From Rhyzopertha dominica (lineage: Eukaryota; Arthropoda; Insecta; Coleoptera; Bostrichidae), in NCBI GenBank assembly GCA_025024175.1, contig QCXZ01000001.1:20336001-20400000 (forward strand): 64,000 nt of DNA, given 5' to 3'. Below are positions 21,448 to 34,049 of this stretch, piece by piece. The notes under the pieces were generated by a model that was not told the origin of the DNA, searched no databases, and was given only the letters and a program-made list of their open reading frames with translations. The first letter of the stretch is position 1, and every line of letters starts with the position of its first letter. Made by a program: the position numbers and the translations under genes.

Positions 21448-22232
21448 TTCCACATCCAACGGATGGGAAGTATTGTATCGAAACAGAAATTTTCAAAATT
21501 TTTTATTTGCTCAATCGCTTGAAAATGTTCGAAAACGTCCAAAAAGAAAATTTGAGCAAAAATTTCGTGTTTGTATGTCCGTCTGTGTGTGGACTTAAAA
21601 TATGAACTTGAAATTTGGCATACATATAAACCTCAACTACCCAAAGCAACATGTTGTTTTTGGGGTAACTACTGTTTTTGCAAACTATTATTTTTTGTCT
21701 TTTAGTATGTGATTAGTAGTATAATTGCTAGTCTTATTAGTCCCTATAAATTTTCGGTGCAGCAAACTGTTTAGAAGAAAAAACGGTCATTTAAAAAAAC
21801 CGGTTTCCCCAAATATCTCAGAAAATACTTAATATATTCACATACCATCCGACCGGAAATAAGATTTCTCACAAAAAGTGTTTATAAAATGTTTCCAAAA
21901 TTTTGATGTTTCCGAAATATTTCCATAACGTGAATTTTGGACTCTGTCCACAAAACTCTTTTTAAATTTTGCTATTATATAGAAAATTTGTGATCGAAAA
22001 GCACTCCTGCAATTGTTTTGTTTAGTTAATAATTTTCAAGTTATTTAGAAAAAAAACGATTTTACAAATTCATGGATTTTTGCTAATATCATGGGAACTG
22101 TTTGTCGTAGAAAAAAATGTCTAGGGATAAAAAATGCTCAAAAACTCATTATGGATGGTATAATATAAGAAATAAAAGCGCAAATTTCATTTTGACAACT
22201 TGATCTGGAAGTATTGATTCAATTTGCAGCGG
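21448..22232. repeat. Dispersed repeat, copy 1 (ACTTCCACATCCAACGGATG family)
   Basis: About 785 bp, matching 58984-59833 from ACTTCCACATCCAACGGATG to TTTGCAGCGG. ACTTCCACATC near one end is mirrored by GATGTGGAAGT near the other in copy 2 (GATCTGGAAGT here). No coding capacity is visible. The class is unknown. Confidence 0.8.
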
Positions 22233-22845
22233 ATTTTTGTTACCTAACGCAAATCTGTTCTAAAATTGTTGCACAAGTAACAACAGAATCTTATCATTTC
22301 CACACTTTTTGAAAGCTAAATGAACCATCACTATTCGCTTAGGTAATTTTGGGAATCAAATTGATACTTTCAACACAGCGTGCGCTGTAAAATAGCTCTA
22401 TGCAAAGCGGAACGATTCCCACTATGCTCTATCTCTCTCTAACGTGACTGGCTACGGAATCGGCCTGCTCCACACGGCATCGTGCGTATACCTCTCTATC
22501 TACAACCGTGGCTTTGACCAACCTATATTTTGCACATACAATATGCAACTGATACTTTATAAAATATTATGGTAGTTGCTTCATGATATCTGTATCTAGA
22601 GGCTGCCTGGCGACGTATAGAATTTGATGAAACGCACCTTAGATGGAGGAAATTACAAAACACCGACGGCGTATCGTTTTATGACACCATACTCAACTAA
22701 TAGAAATCAAAATCACAATATTTTATAAGATTAAAATATACAATGTGCTGAGTATCATGAGCCTGCAGCGCTTGTTTTTATATTGTGTATTGATTGATTG
22801 AACCAGCGTACGTAGGCATTTCTGCCGCTTCTGGATATACCGACG
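22233..22845 (+). other. Intron 1 stretch with inverted partner of the 16.7/20.7-kb repeat
   Basis: Read on minus, about 22390-22530 matches the sequence flanking the foldback element (GATAGAGAGGTATACGCA, GATTCCGTAG, GAGAGAGAT). No gene is seen. Confidence 0.5.
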
Positions 22846-24984
22846 CACAGTGGGCAAATTCATCAATTTAGGTGGACAAAAGTTAAATTAAAGTTTTGAA
22901 TTTCTGAGTGGTGGACGTTGTTATTATTAATTGCTAAGTCGCTTAAAACTAATATTTCCTGCCTTACCACATTTGTGAACACAGTACAATGAGTAAAGAA
23001 CTGCTGTTTACAAAATTGCCAATTCCCTGCAGTGGGATTAGGCTAGCGTACTGTCCTTTTATTATGTTCANANTTCTTTTTGCCATAAACACGTATAGTT
23101 TTTGCTTAACTATGGATGTTGTTGAGATAGTAAAACTATGTATTTCCACATTCATTATTGGATCTACATTATATTTACATGTCAAATTAATGTAATAATT
23201 AGCAAATATATGCTCATATTCAATAAAGAAAAACTTTGTCACCCCCAAAGCTCCCAAGGTTGTTTCTTTTTAATTCATTTCGTCAGCATTTCTAGTTTTT
23301 AAATGTGTCGCAGTTTTTATGCGAATTTTTGCGTTTTAGGCGAAATCCCTGCCGTGGGATCAGCATAACGCGCTGTTCGATTATTACATTCCAAACTGCT
23401 CCTCCCGCAGTGAAAGACTTCAGAAATATAAAGTGCTTAATTTGGAATATAAAAAGGTATATAGATTGTCTGAGCCGTTATCTGTTCTAGCACTACTGCT
23501 AGAATAGCAACAAATAATGATTTATTGGCCATATTATTAGTTTCATCGGACCCTTCTTTGCGGAAATCAGTCAAAAAATAATAAACACTGCTGGATTCAG
23601 AGGTGCTTGATTTACTAAAATGCAGTACTCCGAACTTGTCGGTATTCAAACTTAAATCTTGATTAAACAAATGACCTGTCAGAGGTCTGGAACACCATAT
23701 TATGATACGATGAGTACAAGTGAAGAAGAACAATAATCACTTGTAATATTCTTAATTTTATTTAATCACATATAATACTCCTAGTTTTGTTTCATTGTAC
23801 AGGGAGTCCTAGAAATGCACCGACAACGTTTGACATGTGATAGAAATTTTAATAACTTTTTTCGAATAAAACAATTTTCGAAAACGCTTTGTTTTTGATA
23901 TGCAGGGTGTTGAAATTGAATTTAAAAGAATGATTTTTAAGACTATTCCTGAACTATAAAAGATATCATTTTTAAATTTGATGAGAATCGTAACCGCATA
24001 AGGTACAATAAAAATAGGTTTCTAAAGCACCAGTCCCGTGCACTGGGGTAATGCAGACTATCCCTTTTTAGTAGAACTTATAGGTCTGTGGATTTTTAAG
24101 CAAAAACTAATACAGTTTTGTATTCTCAAATCAATTGTAAATAAAACATGTCTCTTTAAAGTAAGCCATAAAACGACTCATTCGTCCCTAAAAATTGATT
24201 TTTTCATTGAAAAACGAATACCATTATTTTCTGAAATCACAAAAATGTTATTGAAACTAACAACGCTTAAAAGTGATGGAAAACACAATTTTAAAACCTC
24301 TTTTTTCGAATAAAAACGCTTTGTTTTGTTATACCTAAGGGGTGTTGAAATTGAATTTTAAAAGTTCATTTTTTTAAATTCAATGTAGTGTTTTTCAATC
24401 AAAAAATTAATTTTTAGGGACGAATGAGTCGTTTTAGAGCAAACTTCAAAGAGAAATGTTTTATTTAGAATGGATTAAAGATTATAAAACTGTATTAATT
24501 TTGTCTAGAAATCCACAGACCTAAAAGTTTTATTAAAAAAGGGGGATCTGTATTACCCCATTTTGTACCTTCTGCCGTTATGATTCTCACCAAATTTGAA
24601 ATTATACCCCATATTGTACCTTCTGCCGTTATGATTCTCACCAAATTTGAAATTGATATCTTTCATAGTTCAGGAATAGTCTTAAAAATTTTTTTTTTTG
24701 AAATTCAATTTCAACACCCTGAATATAAAAAAAGCGTATTCGGGAATTGTTTTATTCGAAAAGTTTTTAGAATTGGATTTTTTATCACCTGTCTAACGTT
24801 GTCGGTGTATCAGGCGATATAGTTTATTCAATAACGAGTTATTCTTTCAATTCGTTGATAATATATACCATTTTTTATTAAAAAATTTTACAAAATAAGT
24901 TTAAAAATACCTTTGTGCTAATTCGAGTCGTCAAACGGGATTTTAGAGTATTGTCCACCTAAATTGATTATTTTGCCCACTGTG
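22846..24984. mobile_element. Non-autonomous Transib-like element
   Basis: The 2,139-bp element is flanked by a perfect 5-bp CGACG duplication (22841-22845, 24985-24989), matching the CGNCG preference of Transib. Both ends start CACAGTG, followed by a 23-bp spacer (ending TTTAGGTGG) and a nonamer-like ACAAAAGTT on the left or ACAATACTC on the right. The 39-bp termini agree at 34 positions by my count. No transposase frame is visible. A 990-bp inverted-repeat element is nested at 23818-24807, and an internal motif (CCCTGCAGTGGGATTAGGC) recurs in diverged form about 320 bp later. Confidence 0.88.
23818..24807. mobile_element. Inverted-repeat element nested in the Transib-like element
   Basis: The ends are CACCGACAACGTTTGACA and TGTCTAACGTTGTCGGTG. 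Arms share TGTTGAAATTGAATTT, GACTCATTCGTCCCTAAAAA and ATTTGATGAGAATC-type segments in opposite orientation. A 50-bp segment containing ACCTTCTGCCGTTATG is tandemly duplicated at 24555-24650. No coding. Confidence 0.75.
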
Positions 24985-24989
24985 CGACG

Positions 24990-26340
24990 GGCCTATTACC
25001 TCTACGCTGTGTTGTTGCTAGTGGGCTCCCACGTAGCGCATATTATGGACGGAAAGCTGAGGATTAGAATGGAAAGATTTGCAGGGTGCATTCAGCCAGT
25101 GAATGTTTTCCTTAGATGTTTCCGTGTTTGATATTGGCTTAGCGAGGTTTTATTGTTTTCCTTTTCGTGTGAGATGAAGTCTAAAATTGTGTAGATTTAG
25201 GATCTCTTCACTTATTATTTTCTTGTCTTTTTTAAATGGCAATTATGATTCATTTGTCCTGTTTAGATTGCTCTTTCGTGATGCTGTCGAGGCTTCGTTG
25301 TGTTCGTTACTTTTTTCTGTCCACGATTCATTACGGCTGTCTAAATTTTTTGTGGGTGGGTTGGTTTCTGTGTTCTTGATTTCTGGTTTCTGCACAGTAT
25401 TATTGCGTTGTCGTAGTGGTTTCTTACTCCTTTCTCTTGTTGTCGATATAATTGCTTCTCCTTCCCTGATTTGTATTTTGGTCGTGGTTCTCGAATAGTT
25501 CTTTCCAAGGTCCTTCTGAGCTTGCATATGTTTTGTCTAATGTTATATGCAGCTTTTCTTCTTATTTCTTTTACCGGGTGTTTGTGTTACTGTTAGTATC
25601 TTCTTAACGTATATTAGGTAGTTTCTGTCTTGCTGGATTTTTTGTACCACTAATATTACGTGATTTCTTGTATACATTTGTCTAGATACACGGAACTACT
25701 TCACTGTAACGACAATCACAATAACACACATTATGAACTTACAATCTTACACTTTAAAATAATTGGTGGTATCGACTCTTTGAGTGATTTCGTATGTGCT
25801 TATCCATTCGTTTGCTGGATCTCAAAATGGGGCGATATTGCTGTACCTTTCATTCACATTATGTGTGCCGATTGATTTTTTAAATCACAAAACACAACAA
25901 ACAGAAAGATGTTAGGTAGTCAGTTCACAGTGCTCAAAACACGTTCTCTCGGGTCGAATGCTAGCACTCCAGTTCTTCTTTTTATATTCTGTACTAATAA
26001 TAAATGAATAGCTGTTATTATTTGATATACGTAATGCCTTTTGATTTTATTTCTTGAGTAGTAAGGTATTAAATGTAGATAGTGAATAAACACATAATAA
26101 TTCGACGACTGGTGCTTCAGCGGCTATTTATTACTTCTATAATTGCTTCTCGTTGACCATCAGAACGTAATCCTGTGGTTATCTCCAGAGTGCATACGTC
26201 ATAGTGTGAAACAAGTGCTACAGAACATATTTGTATTTACATAGTAATATATCTATTATTTTAAAACCGATTACGCATTATTTGATGTCTATTACATAGT
26301 GGTATCCTTTTTTCAGCCCGTGTTTATAGAGGGTTGAAAT
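24990..26340 (+). other. Intron 1 stretch
   Basis: A 94-codon minus-strand open frame (25243-25527) is rich in Lys, Arg, Asn, Thr and Ser (MQAQKDLGKNYSRTTTKIQI). It looks like the low-complexity part of a retroelement protein but matches nothing I recognise. No other feature. Confidence 0.3.
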
Positions 26341-27238
26341 TAACAACCCCTATTTTTATATTTTCAGAACTTTTTCTTATTAGCCAATTCCAATAGAAAA
26401 GATTTTTGTATAATATTTATTTTTAGGCACAGTTTGCGAGCAAAAATAGTTTTCTTGGTAGGTAGGTTAATATAACTTCTGTGACTAACGCCCGCCAGTA
26501 GATACATAGCAAGCATTGTCTGTTTTGTCAGCATAGCGACTTTTTTAACAGACGTTAGAAATTTTTGGTATTTAGTTCAGTTTTTGGTTTCACCAAACAA
26601 GACGTGAATAACAACTATAGTAATGAAGAGTATTGTAACATGCACCTGAGTTGCCGTGAATGTGGCAGCAATACCTTTCATAACAGAAGATTCTATATAG
26701 AACAATTTCCGAATCCTTACATTTCTAGTAAACAATCGTCAATATTCAAAGAGAAGCGTTTAGGCGTTATAATATGCCCTTTATCAGTATCTGGAGAATA
26801 CTGGCACAAAAGTGTTTACATCACTACCACTTTAAAAGGGTTCAATAACTGTTAACTATAGACCATATCCTTCCTTCCACAAAAATGATAAATTTTGATA
26901 CATGGACATTACCATAGAAATACTTCTTTAAATATCAATTTATTCAGATCTACCACATACCTACCACGACCTTGTTTTTTTACTAACTGTCTCTAATGTA
27001 CATCATACATGAAAAATCTGCATACAACTGACCCTTTACGTTTATTAGCAGCCTCTAGTAACAAGTAAATATTAATGTACAAAGAAAACTACTAATATTT
27101 TGTTATACTCGGCAACTGTTAGGTGTGCCCGAAAATACAAGAGTTAAATAGGTTTCTAAATTAAATAGTTTAAAAACAATTTTTTCTATTGGAATTAGCC
27201 AGACAAAAAATTGAAAAAACGAAAATAGGGGTTGTTAG
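26341..27238. mobile_element. Inverted-repeat element, about 0.9 kb
   Basis: The left arm 26341-26407 (AACAACCCCTATTTT, CCAATTCCAATAGAAAA) is mirrored at 27176-27238 (TTTTCTATTGGAATTAGCC, AAAATAGGGGTTGTT). The interior frame at 26565-26855 is not recognisable as a protein. Confidence 0.7.
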
Positions 27239-29689
27239 TTTTGTTTTTAAGAAAAAAAGATAAAAACCGAAAGTCGCATTCTTGTCAGGAAAGACTCACT
27301 TGGAAATATTTTATAACAAAACTACCGCTAAAATAATACGTAGAACGCCACCCGTATAATTAATAATATAATAGAACTCTTGTATGAAAGAGCATAGCAA
27401 TACACAGCTGTCTTGTAAATATGTTTGCTTTGAAAGTGAAATCGAGAACTTTAGAAACCTTAACCGGCTTTTCTACGATTAATATTTATTTTATCTCAAT
27501 CTTAGGATTGTGGTTAAGCCTGAATGCTCAATTAATTAAACAAACAGCAGATCTATTGTATTCTAAAGAAGATTACTATAAAATAAGTTAAAACATCTCC
27601 TGTATATCTACAACATACAACACTGTCTCACAAGGGAAAATAACTGATTCATGCGATGTAGAAACGTACTTTAATCAAAACGACGTATTAATCTCTAATG
27701 CGAAATGTAACTGCATATGGAAAAAAACTTCTGTATCAGCAAGGGTGTACGATTCCATCGTCCTTTGTACAAACCTTGTTATATGATTATTTGTGAACAC
27801 CACGGTTCTTTAGATGGCTTGTTAACGTTGTAGTAATAATTATATTACACGAAGTCTACAGGAGATTTAGACATTAAAAATCTGATGTAGTTTAAATAGT
27901 GCTATTCGTGCATCTTCTACATAATAGAGATTTATTATTTTTCATAGAAACAGTTCGACAGTAGATGATCTTTACACATATTTTGAAATCGAGCATTTTT
28001 ACTGCCTACCTTCAATGGTAAGCAGGTATTCATACTTTAAATTGGTCAGAATTATGTAAAAATGTAATAGGTACTGTTACAATCCAAAATCCCGTGCTAC
28101 AATGCTATGGTACAAAAACTGTATCAACATCAAACGAATCACTGACCTTACTGGATAGTTTCATTCTTGACTGGCGGTTTGAAGAGTTCAGACGCAAAAT
28201 AACTTTACCGAGAAAGTTGTTGGTTTCGAAGCGGCACTGCCGGATAAATAACCGCTCAGTATCATTTTTAAGCAATATCGGTTTGCTAAATGGTAAGTCA
28301 CTTAATTAACCAGATTCAAAACATTAATTCTTACTGAATTTTATAAAGGACATAGAGGCTCCGTTATCCCAGGTATATTGAAAACAACGTGTTACAAATA
28401 AAGTGAATCCAACCCAAGAGTTGTTTAATTTGGAAGCACGTAACAGTACCTTAGGTTAAATTTGCAGCTTTCAAAATCCGCATAACTTACCAGTAGCATT
28501 TATGAAACTGTTCGTCAGGTAATACAAATAAATTTCCATGCACATGACATGACATGATAATCTTGATTTTTTAAAAAGTAAACTCCACTGAAGGTGAAAC
28601 GTATGTTATGTACTTTTTTGTTAACATAACTTGATTCATTTTAATATAAACCTTGCAGTGTCGACCAAAGCTCTAAACGTAGTGTTAATAAGTTCATACA
28701 CATGGCGCTAGTGTCTAATGAACTGTTCCCTTTTTGGCGGAAATGAGGTTAACACTTATTGGGGTTGTACTTACATTTATGATTATTAAATAGCCATTAT
28801 ACGTTCGTGATTATTGTTAAAATATACATTCTGCTAAACTAATTAACATTTAGCAGTGGGGTAACATCCAATTATCAAAGCACGCATAGCACCTTCCTTC
28901 CCAATAAATCGGCACTAATACGTTTTCCAGAGCTATCCAGTTCAGCTTGATATACAGGCTGCATGTGGGTGTTGACGTAACGTATCTCCAAGCGATTTAC
29001 TAGCTTTGATATATGTATCTCGTTCCTAACTTTATGAAATAACATTTGGGATGTTCAGAGCATCGCCACCAATAGCGAGAATTAATCTAAATTTTTTTTC
29101 TATTTATTATAGAATATTGTGCTGGCTGTTGTTATACAGCCTTATGAAAAATATTTATGGACCACCAAAGCCTGTTCTGTCAGAAACTGAAGTATTACAC
29201 TGGCAGGCTATGGCTATCACCAAGCTTCAAGCTTTATACTATGTATTTTCTTATATAAATCTTAATATTAACGGAAAACCTTAGTCTCTGGTTTGGCAAC
29301 AGCTTTAATTGCTTTAGCATCGTCTATACTTACGTCTTTTCCTCTTCTTTGTCTCGTGATTGCATTTTTTCATCATTTTATAGTTTCCAAAAAGTTCTAA
29401 AACTGAATTATGTGTCAAAAAAATAATTTAGTTAATTTTATGAGCTTATCTTTATGTAAGTAAAACTTAAAAACGTATCTGCAAAGATGCATGTGTTTAC
29501 TACTGAAGAATACGTTGAAAATGAAACTGTTGGAACTGATTATAATCTATATTAATCCTTAAAACGCCAGTGCCGATATTGCCAAATACGACAAATGACG
29601 TCACATGACTACACAATTGCAAGAGGCTGTTTTACACGGAAATTTTTCCGTTTTGAAAATCATATTAATTTTTTAGTAAATACATCAAA
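27239..29689 (+). other. Intron 1 stretch, nothing recognised
   Basis: AT-rich sequence with short, unconvincing open frames (for example 28094-28309 and 29051-29284) and no clear repeat. Confidence 0.4.
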
Positions 29690-30200
29690 TTCTGAGTACG
29701 CGATATGCATTTAAGGCCCTATTAACTTGCTTCTCGCGTTATTAAAAAATGGCAAAATCCCAGTTCTCGAGCAACGGTACGTAGATACTTCAAAAAAAAT
29801 TGCAAACCGAAGGCACCCTCATCGATCAACGTTGGCCCTATATTAAAGGTTGAGAGAAACGGGTTCATTAGTTTGTAGAAAAAGTGAAGTTGGATGTGAT
29901 GCTCAGGTAGCAGAAACTAGAAATTAGACCAACATTTGTCTGGAATATTATACATAAGGAAGGTCTGTACACAATTCACACCATTATTATGTTGATGGCA
30001 ATCCTTATGTCAGGAAGAAGACTAAACATCAGCAAAGGTTTAGGATAAATATTTGAATAGGTGGTGTTGGAAATAATCTATTAGGACCTGTAAAATTGCA
30101 AGATCGTTAAGTGGAAAAAATACCTCATATTTATAGAAAATACTAGTACTTTAACAAATCTTTTATATGACAGTTGTTTGGCCAACAAGATGCTCCTGCC
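29690..30200 (+). pseudogene. Relic of a mariner-like transposase (N-terminal DUF4817-type family)
   Basis: Read in several + frames, the stretch gives WQNPSSRATVRRYFKK, then PTFVWNIIHKEGLYTIHT (about 29925-29985; the IIHKEGLYP signature of this insect family), then NPYVRKKTKHQQRFRIN and a GNNLLGPVKL segment, and finally a QQDAPA-like piece of the catalytic core (about 30190). Stops and frameshifts are frequent, so it is dead. Ends of the element were not found. Confidence 0.75.
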
Positions 30201-31520
30201 TAAATCCTTCAAATTTTTGTATAAGAAAATACCTCAAATCTTTAGTTCATGCATAAAAGAATAAATTTTGCTTATAGAGACGAAATTTCAACCTGTGGGG
30301 ACCACAAAATGATACAAATTAACGAAAAACAGCTAGCAAAAATGTTGTCGCCTGATTTAAAGAACATTAATTGTGTGTATTTTTACTTGTCATCTTTCTG
30401 CAATCAGAGAAGAGATGAATATTAGTTTACACTTAAAGTAGTTAGCGAATAGAATAATTTCACATAACGAGTTTATTATAAGCATTTTGAATTTGAGACA
30501 CTTAAAAAATACTGCCACAATGAATCATATTATTAGAGAAACATCACTCTCCCATTCAACGGGCTTAATCAGTCCATATACCTATGAAGCTGTTGCTCAA
30601 AAGCGCTGCAACGCAAATATTTATTAAGTGTATGTTTTTAGGATTAATAAATTCAGCCAAAACTTTTATTGTGCACGTTCCAAACCATGTGGAGCATAAA
30701 ATGATGAAGTACTAAGCACCAAAATTTTGTGTAAGACTTTGTATAAGACTGAAACCAGTCTTTCTTATAAATGGAGGTTTTTGTTTACTACTGAGGAAGA
30801 CCTGCGTACAGGCCCAAACGTTTGTTAATTTGATATTACTGAAAAATGATCTGCTTTAATTTCGAACTTTATTATTATCAAGTATACTCAAGTAGATTAG
30901 TTTTTACTGAATGTCTTTATTTATGTCGACCAGTGCATATTACTCACAAATCATAAAAATTAATTAGGGTAGGCTTATACATATTTACTGAATGGTATGC
31001 AAATGAAGATTCTGTTAATTAAAATAACAATATTGCAACAAGAGACATAGAACTAAAGTAACCAAATACATTTTATTCTCTTCAGCACGGTAGTTATAAA
31101 ACAAATGTAAATGTGTGACGCATAAAACACGTTTGTATTCCAAAGAAAATTTTCATAAATCAATCTTAAACAAGACATTGAGAACCTTATAATAGTATTT
31201 ACAGCAAAACTTAAAAAGCATTATCAATACTTCTTCTTTTACTTATAATAGCTTTGAAGGTATTTCGTAAAAGTACGACGCCATATAATCTATATGAAGC
31301 ATTATTAAATATAACCATACTTTAAAGTCAAATTGCTTTATAAATTACCCTTCGGTTAACCCATAAATCTTATGAATAAAGTATCATTGACGCTAAGTGG
31401 ATATCTCATTGCCAAATTCATTTTTAAAACAAAATATCTACAAAACTTAGAATGAAACTTTTAAGCATTTAAAGTGATACTTGGGAATATTACCTACCCA
31501 TCTATTAAAATTGTAATGTA
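30201..31520 (+). other. Intron 1 stretch
   Basis: Contains a possible PLE terminus at 30791-30822: CTGAGGAAG, a CCTGcgtaCAGG hairpin, then AAACG. Otherwise nothing recognised. Confidence 0.4.
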
Positions 31521-31927
31521 CAGGGTTTCTATAAATGATTCGGGCATTCAAGGCGTTTATGGAAATAATCGATTAAATCAATTTGCCGCTTCTCAGGAAG
31601 GTGAACACATCTATTACTAACTTGTCATCTGTCGATTATAGAATTATTTGATATATTTTAGTATGAGAAAACGCCTGGGGGTGTGTGTTTTCAACACATT
31701 CTGCAGTGTTTTGTGGGATAATTAACTTTAAGGTTGCAGAAAGCTCACATTTTGGAACTGTGGAGTGACATTGATCTGCAACTTTCAGTACTATCTTGCT
31801 CACTGACGTTCAGTCGTTCAGTGATCGCCGTGCATATTGTAGCTTGGCAGCAGTTATAAAAAGGTAGCACAAAAAAATTCAGAAATAAAAGCCGCCCGCG
31901 TTGCATGAATCATTTATAGAAACCCTG
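31521..31927. mobile_element. MITE with CAGGGTTTCTATAAAT ends, copy 2
   Basis: 407 bp with inverted ends CAGGGTTTCTATAAATGATT and AATCATTTATAGAAACCCTG. It follows TA on the left and precedes CA on the right, so the TA duplication may be mutated. It is the fuller copy of 14589-14933. Confidence 0.85.
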
Positions 31928-32241
31928 CATTTCTAACCAACCAATGGCTAAATTCTATCATCATCGTTAAGAGAGCTATTTATCTACTGTCTCTAATGAA
32001 TATTAGGTAGGAAAATAATGGAAAAATTACACCAATAAACAATATTTTTTTTTGTAAAAAGCAGTTCCACTTTTCACAAAAAGATTAATATACTAGCACA
32101 GAGAATGGTGAAGTAACTTGAAATCAAACAGCTCAAATATTATAAATTTTGTAAGAATTAAACAAATGGGCGCTGTTACATTAGATGTATCATCATATAT
32201 GTGTATATTACGTTATATTCTAAATGCAATTTTTGTTTCAG
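31928..32241 (+). other. Intron 1, 3' end
   Basis: Unique AT-rich sequence ending in the TM1 exon acceptor tract. Nothing else seen. Confidence 0.5.
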
Positions 32242-32333
32242 TTTCGAGGATTCATCAATCATCTCTTTGTGATAGGTTACTCCATATCAGTGACTGCTCT
32301 CCTAATATCACTAGCTATATTTTTTACGTTTCG
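32242..32333 (+). CDS. GPCR exon: TM1
   Basis: The exon runs from a tttgtttcag acceptor to a CG|gtaagt donor. It is 92 nt, 30 codons plus two bases. It reads FRGFINHLFVIGYSISVTAL followed by LISLAIFFTF, a 22-residue hydrophobic helix with the IGYS-S-ALL-SL-IFF-F pattern of class B TM1. The start FRG continues the EDLD end of the previous exon, as in calcitonin-like receptors. The split Arg codon is completed by the first base of the TM2 exon. Confidence 0.92.
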
Positions 32334-33221
32334 GTAAGTACAAGGTTACTCTATAATTATAACATGCTTTGGCACCTATTTGATAATGATTAATTCATTA
32401 ATAATTTTTTGCCTTATATCATCATATCGATATATTAATAATTTTCTTTACTATATAACATTACATGCTTGTTGTATAATGCGTTTTTCTAACTAAAGTG
32501 TTTTCCTATTGATGTAATACCTATACAACAACTGTGATAAACCATGATATCGATACAGACTTAGTACTAATGCAGGATTTCTTACTTTCAGTTTCTATGC
32601 ATGTTCGCCAGCTCATGCTGGTTTAAAGATATTAGAAAGAAATCGAAGATTGTGAAAAAATTTTTCGATACTCCCTTAACATACAAGGTACCAAGAAACG
32701 GAAACACATTCCGAATGCACCTATTTATTCGCAGATTTTAGCTGAAATTAGAAATGTATCTTCAGATGTGCTTTTCCTGCTTATTATAGGTTATGACTAA
32801 AAAAGTAAAATAAATAACAGTTTCTTTAAAATGTCTTACGAACTACATGAGCTGGTGCAAATATCTTTTCTAATTTCAAAATAGCACTCAATATAGCAAG
32901 TTTGCCGTCATTTAATCCTTACTGTAGCTCTTATCGTTTACAAGATCCCCATGTTCGTATGAGTTTAAGCGACGTACTATGGTTGGATTGTACACATACT
33001 TTAAGTTATGGTATTTATCAATTTTACATAGATTAAGAACCGATCTGCGAATAATAAGAGACCTTTTTACTTGGCTAACATTCAAACAAGATTATTTAGC
33101 TTCAACTAAAAGCCTACGCGGGCTAAACTAGCTGGTGTAGGGCTTCGTTTATTTACATTAGGCAGATTTCGGTATAGAATTCTTGTAGGTAAGCCAATAT
33201 TTCATGTGTTGCGTTTATAAC
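32334..33221 (+). other. Intron 2, 5' part
   Basis: No gene or repeat recognised. A tempting HMHLF-like reading at about 32696-32742 lacks splice sites; the true TM2 exon is at 36179. Confidence 0.5.
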
Positions 33222-33382
33222 CAGTGATGGACGTTTGAGCGTAAATTATAATTTTCTACGTTAAACTCGTAGAAAATGTAGGTAGAGCACTTTGGCGTAG
33301 ATTTTGAATAGAAAATACAAGACAAGTATATTATGGCTAAAACTTATTAGCTATAGGCTAAAACCAATGAAAATTATTTTGT
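33222..33382. mobile_element. Fragment related to the 9.4-10.7-kb hAT-type element
   Basis: Starts CAGTGATGGACG and follows the reverse complement of the right end of 9402-10692 (TAAATTATAATTTTCTACG, GTAGAAAATGTAG, TATATTATGGCTAAAA) with about 80% similarity for some 160 bp. The other end was not found. Confidence 0.75.
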
Positions 33383-33384
33383 AT

Positions 33385-33590
33385 ACTTCGATACTTTAGG
33401 TACGTCGATACTATTGATACTTTCATACTTTTGATATATTCTATACTTTAGGTACTTTAAATACTTCGACACTTTCGATACTTAATGTACTTTCGGTACT
33501 TTTGATAATTTCGATACGTCTGATACTTCGATACTTTTGAGTAGTACAGATGCTGCACCTGTATCGAATATCGATACTTGTCTAATGGTA
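33385..33590. repeat. Degenerate (GATACTTTC)n array
   Basis: About 20 variants of a 7-10-bp ATACTT motif (TTCGATACTTT, GGTACTTT, GATACTTC), ending in ATCGATACTTG. It directly follows the hAT fragment and may be part of that element. Confidence 0.8.
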
Positions 33591-34049
33591 CGCCCAGTCT
33601 TATTAGTGACCCTACCTAGAAAATAAAGTTGCATAGGCACGCCTATAGATCATAAGCTACCATCTACCGAGAACGAGAGAGTAATCACCCACCCAAAACG
33701 GTACAAACACGTCCATTTTCATAAACAAAACATACCTCCATGGACAAACGTGCATATCCGCCCACATCCATACACCTACAGCAAAAATAAAGACTTATCC
33801 ACACTTATTTAGGCAGATGAAAAGAACCCAGGAATTATTTTTTACACACCCTGAGTTTAATAGACTTTACAGATTCCTTCTCTACCACTTTTTGCACCTG
33901 TAAAATAATAATAGACCGTAGACATAGGAAATACACAAAAAATATTACAAAATATATGTTTAAGTATGGTAAAAAAAGAAATCCTAAACGTACATATGAA
34001 ATATCAATGAAAAAATGTAAAGAAAAAGAATGTTTCAATATGACATGTT
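33591..34049 (+). other. Intron 2 stretch, nothing recognised
   Basis: No coding or repeat signal apart from low-complexity AT. Confidence 0.4.

Noticed and set aside
25243..25527. Lys/Arg-rich minus frame considered as retroelement ORF1
   Set aside because: No zinc knuckle, RT or other motif; left as unassigned.
26565..26855. 96-codon open frame
   Set aside because: Inside an inverted-repeat element, no family resemblance.
32696..32742. Possible TM2 exon reading RMHLF
   Set aside because: Wrong phase, no acceptor or donor; 36179-36305 fits perfectly.
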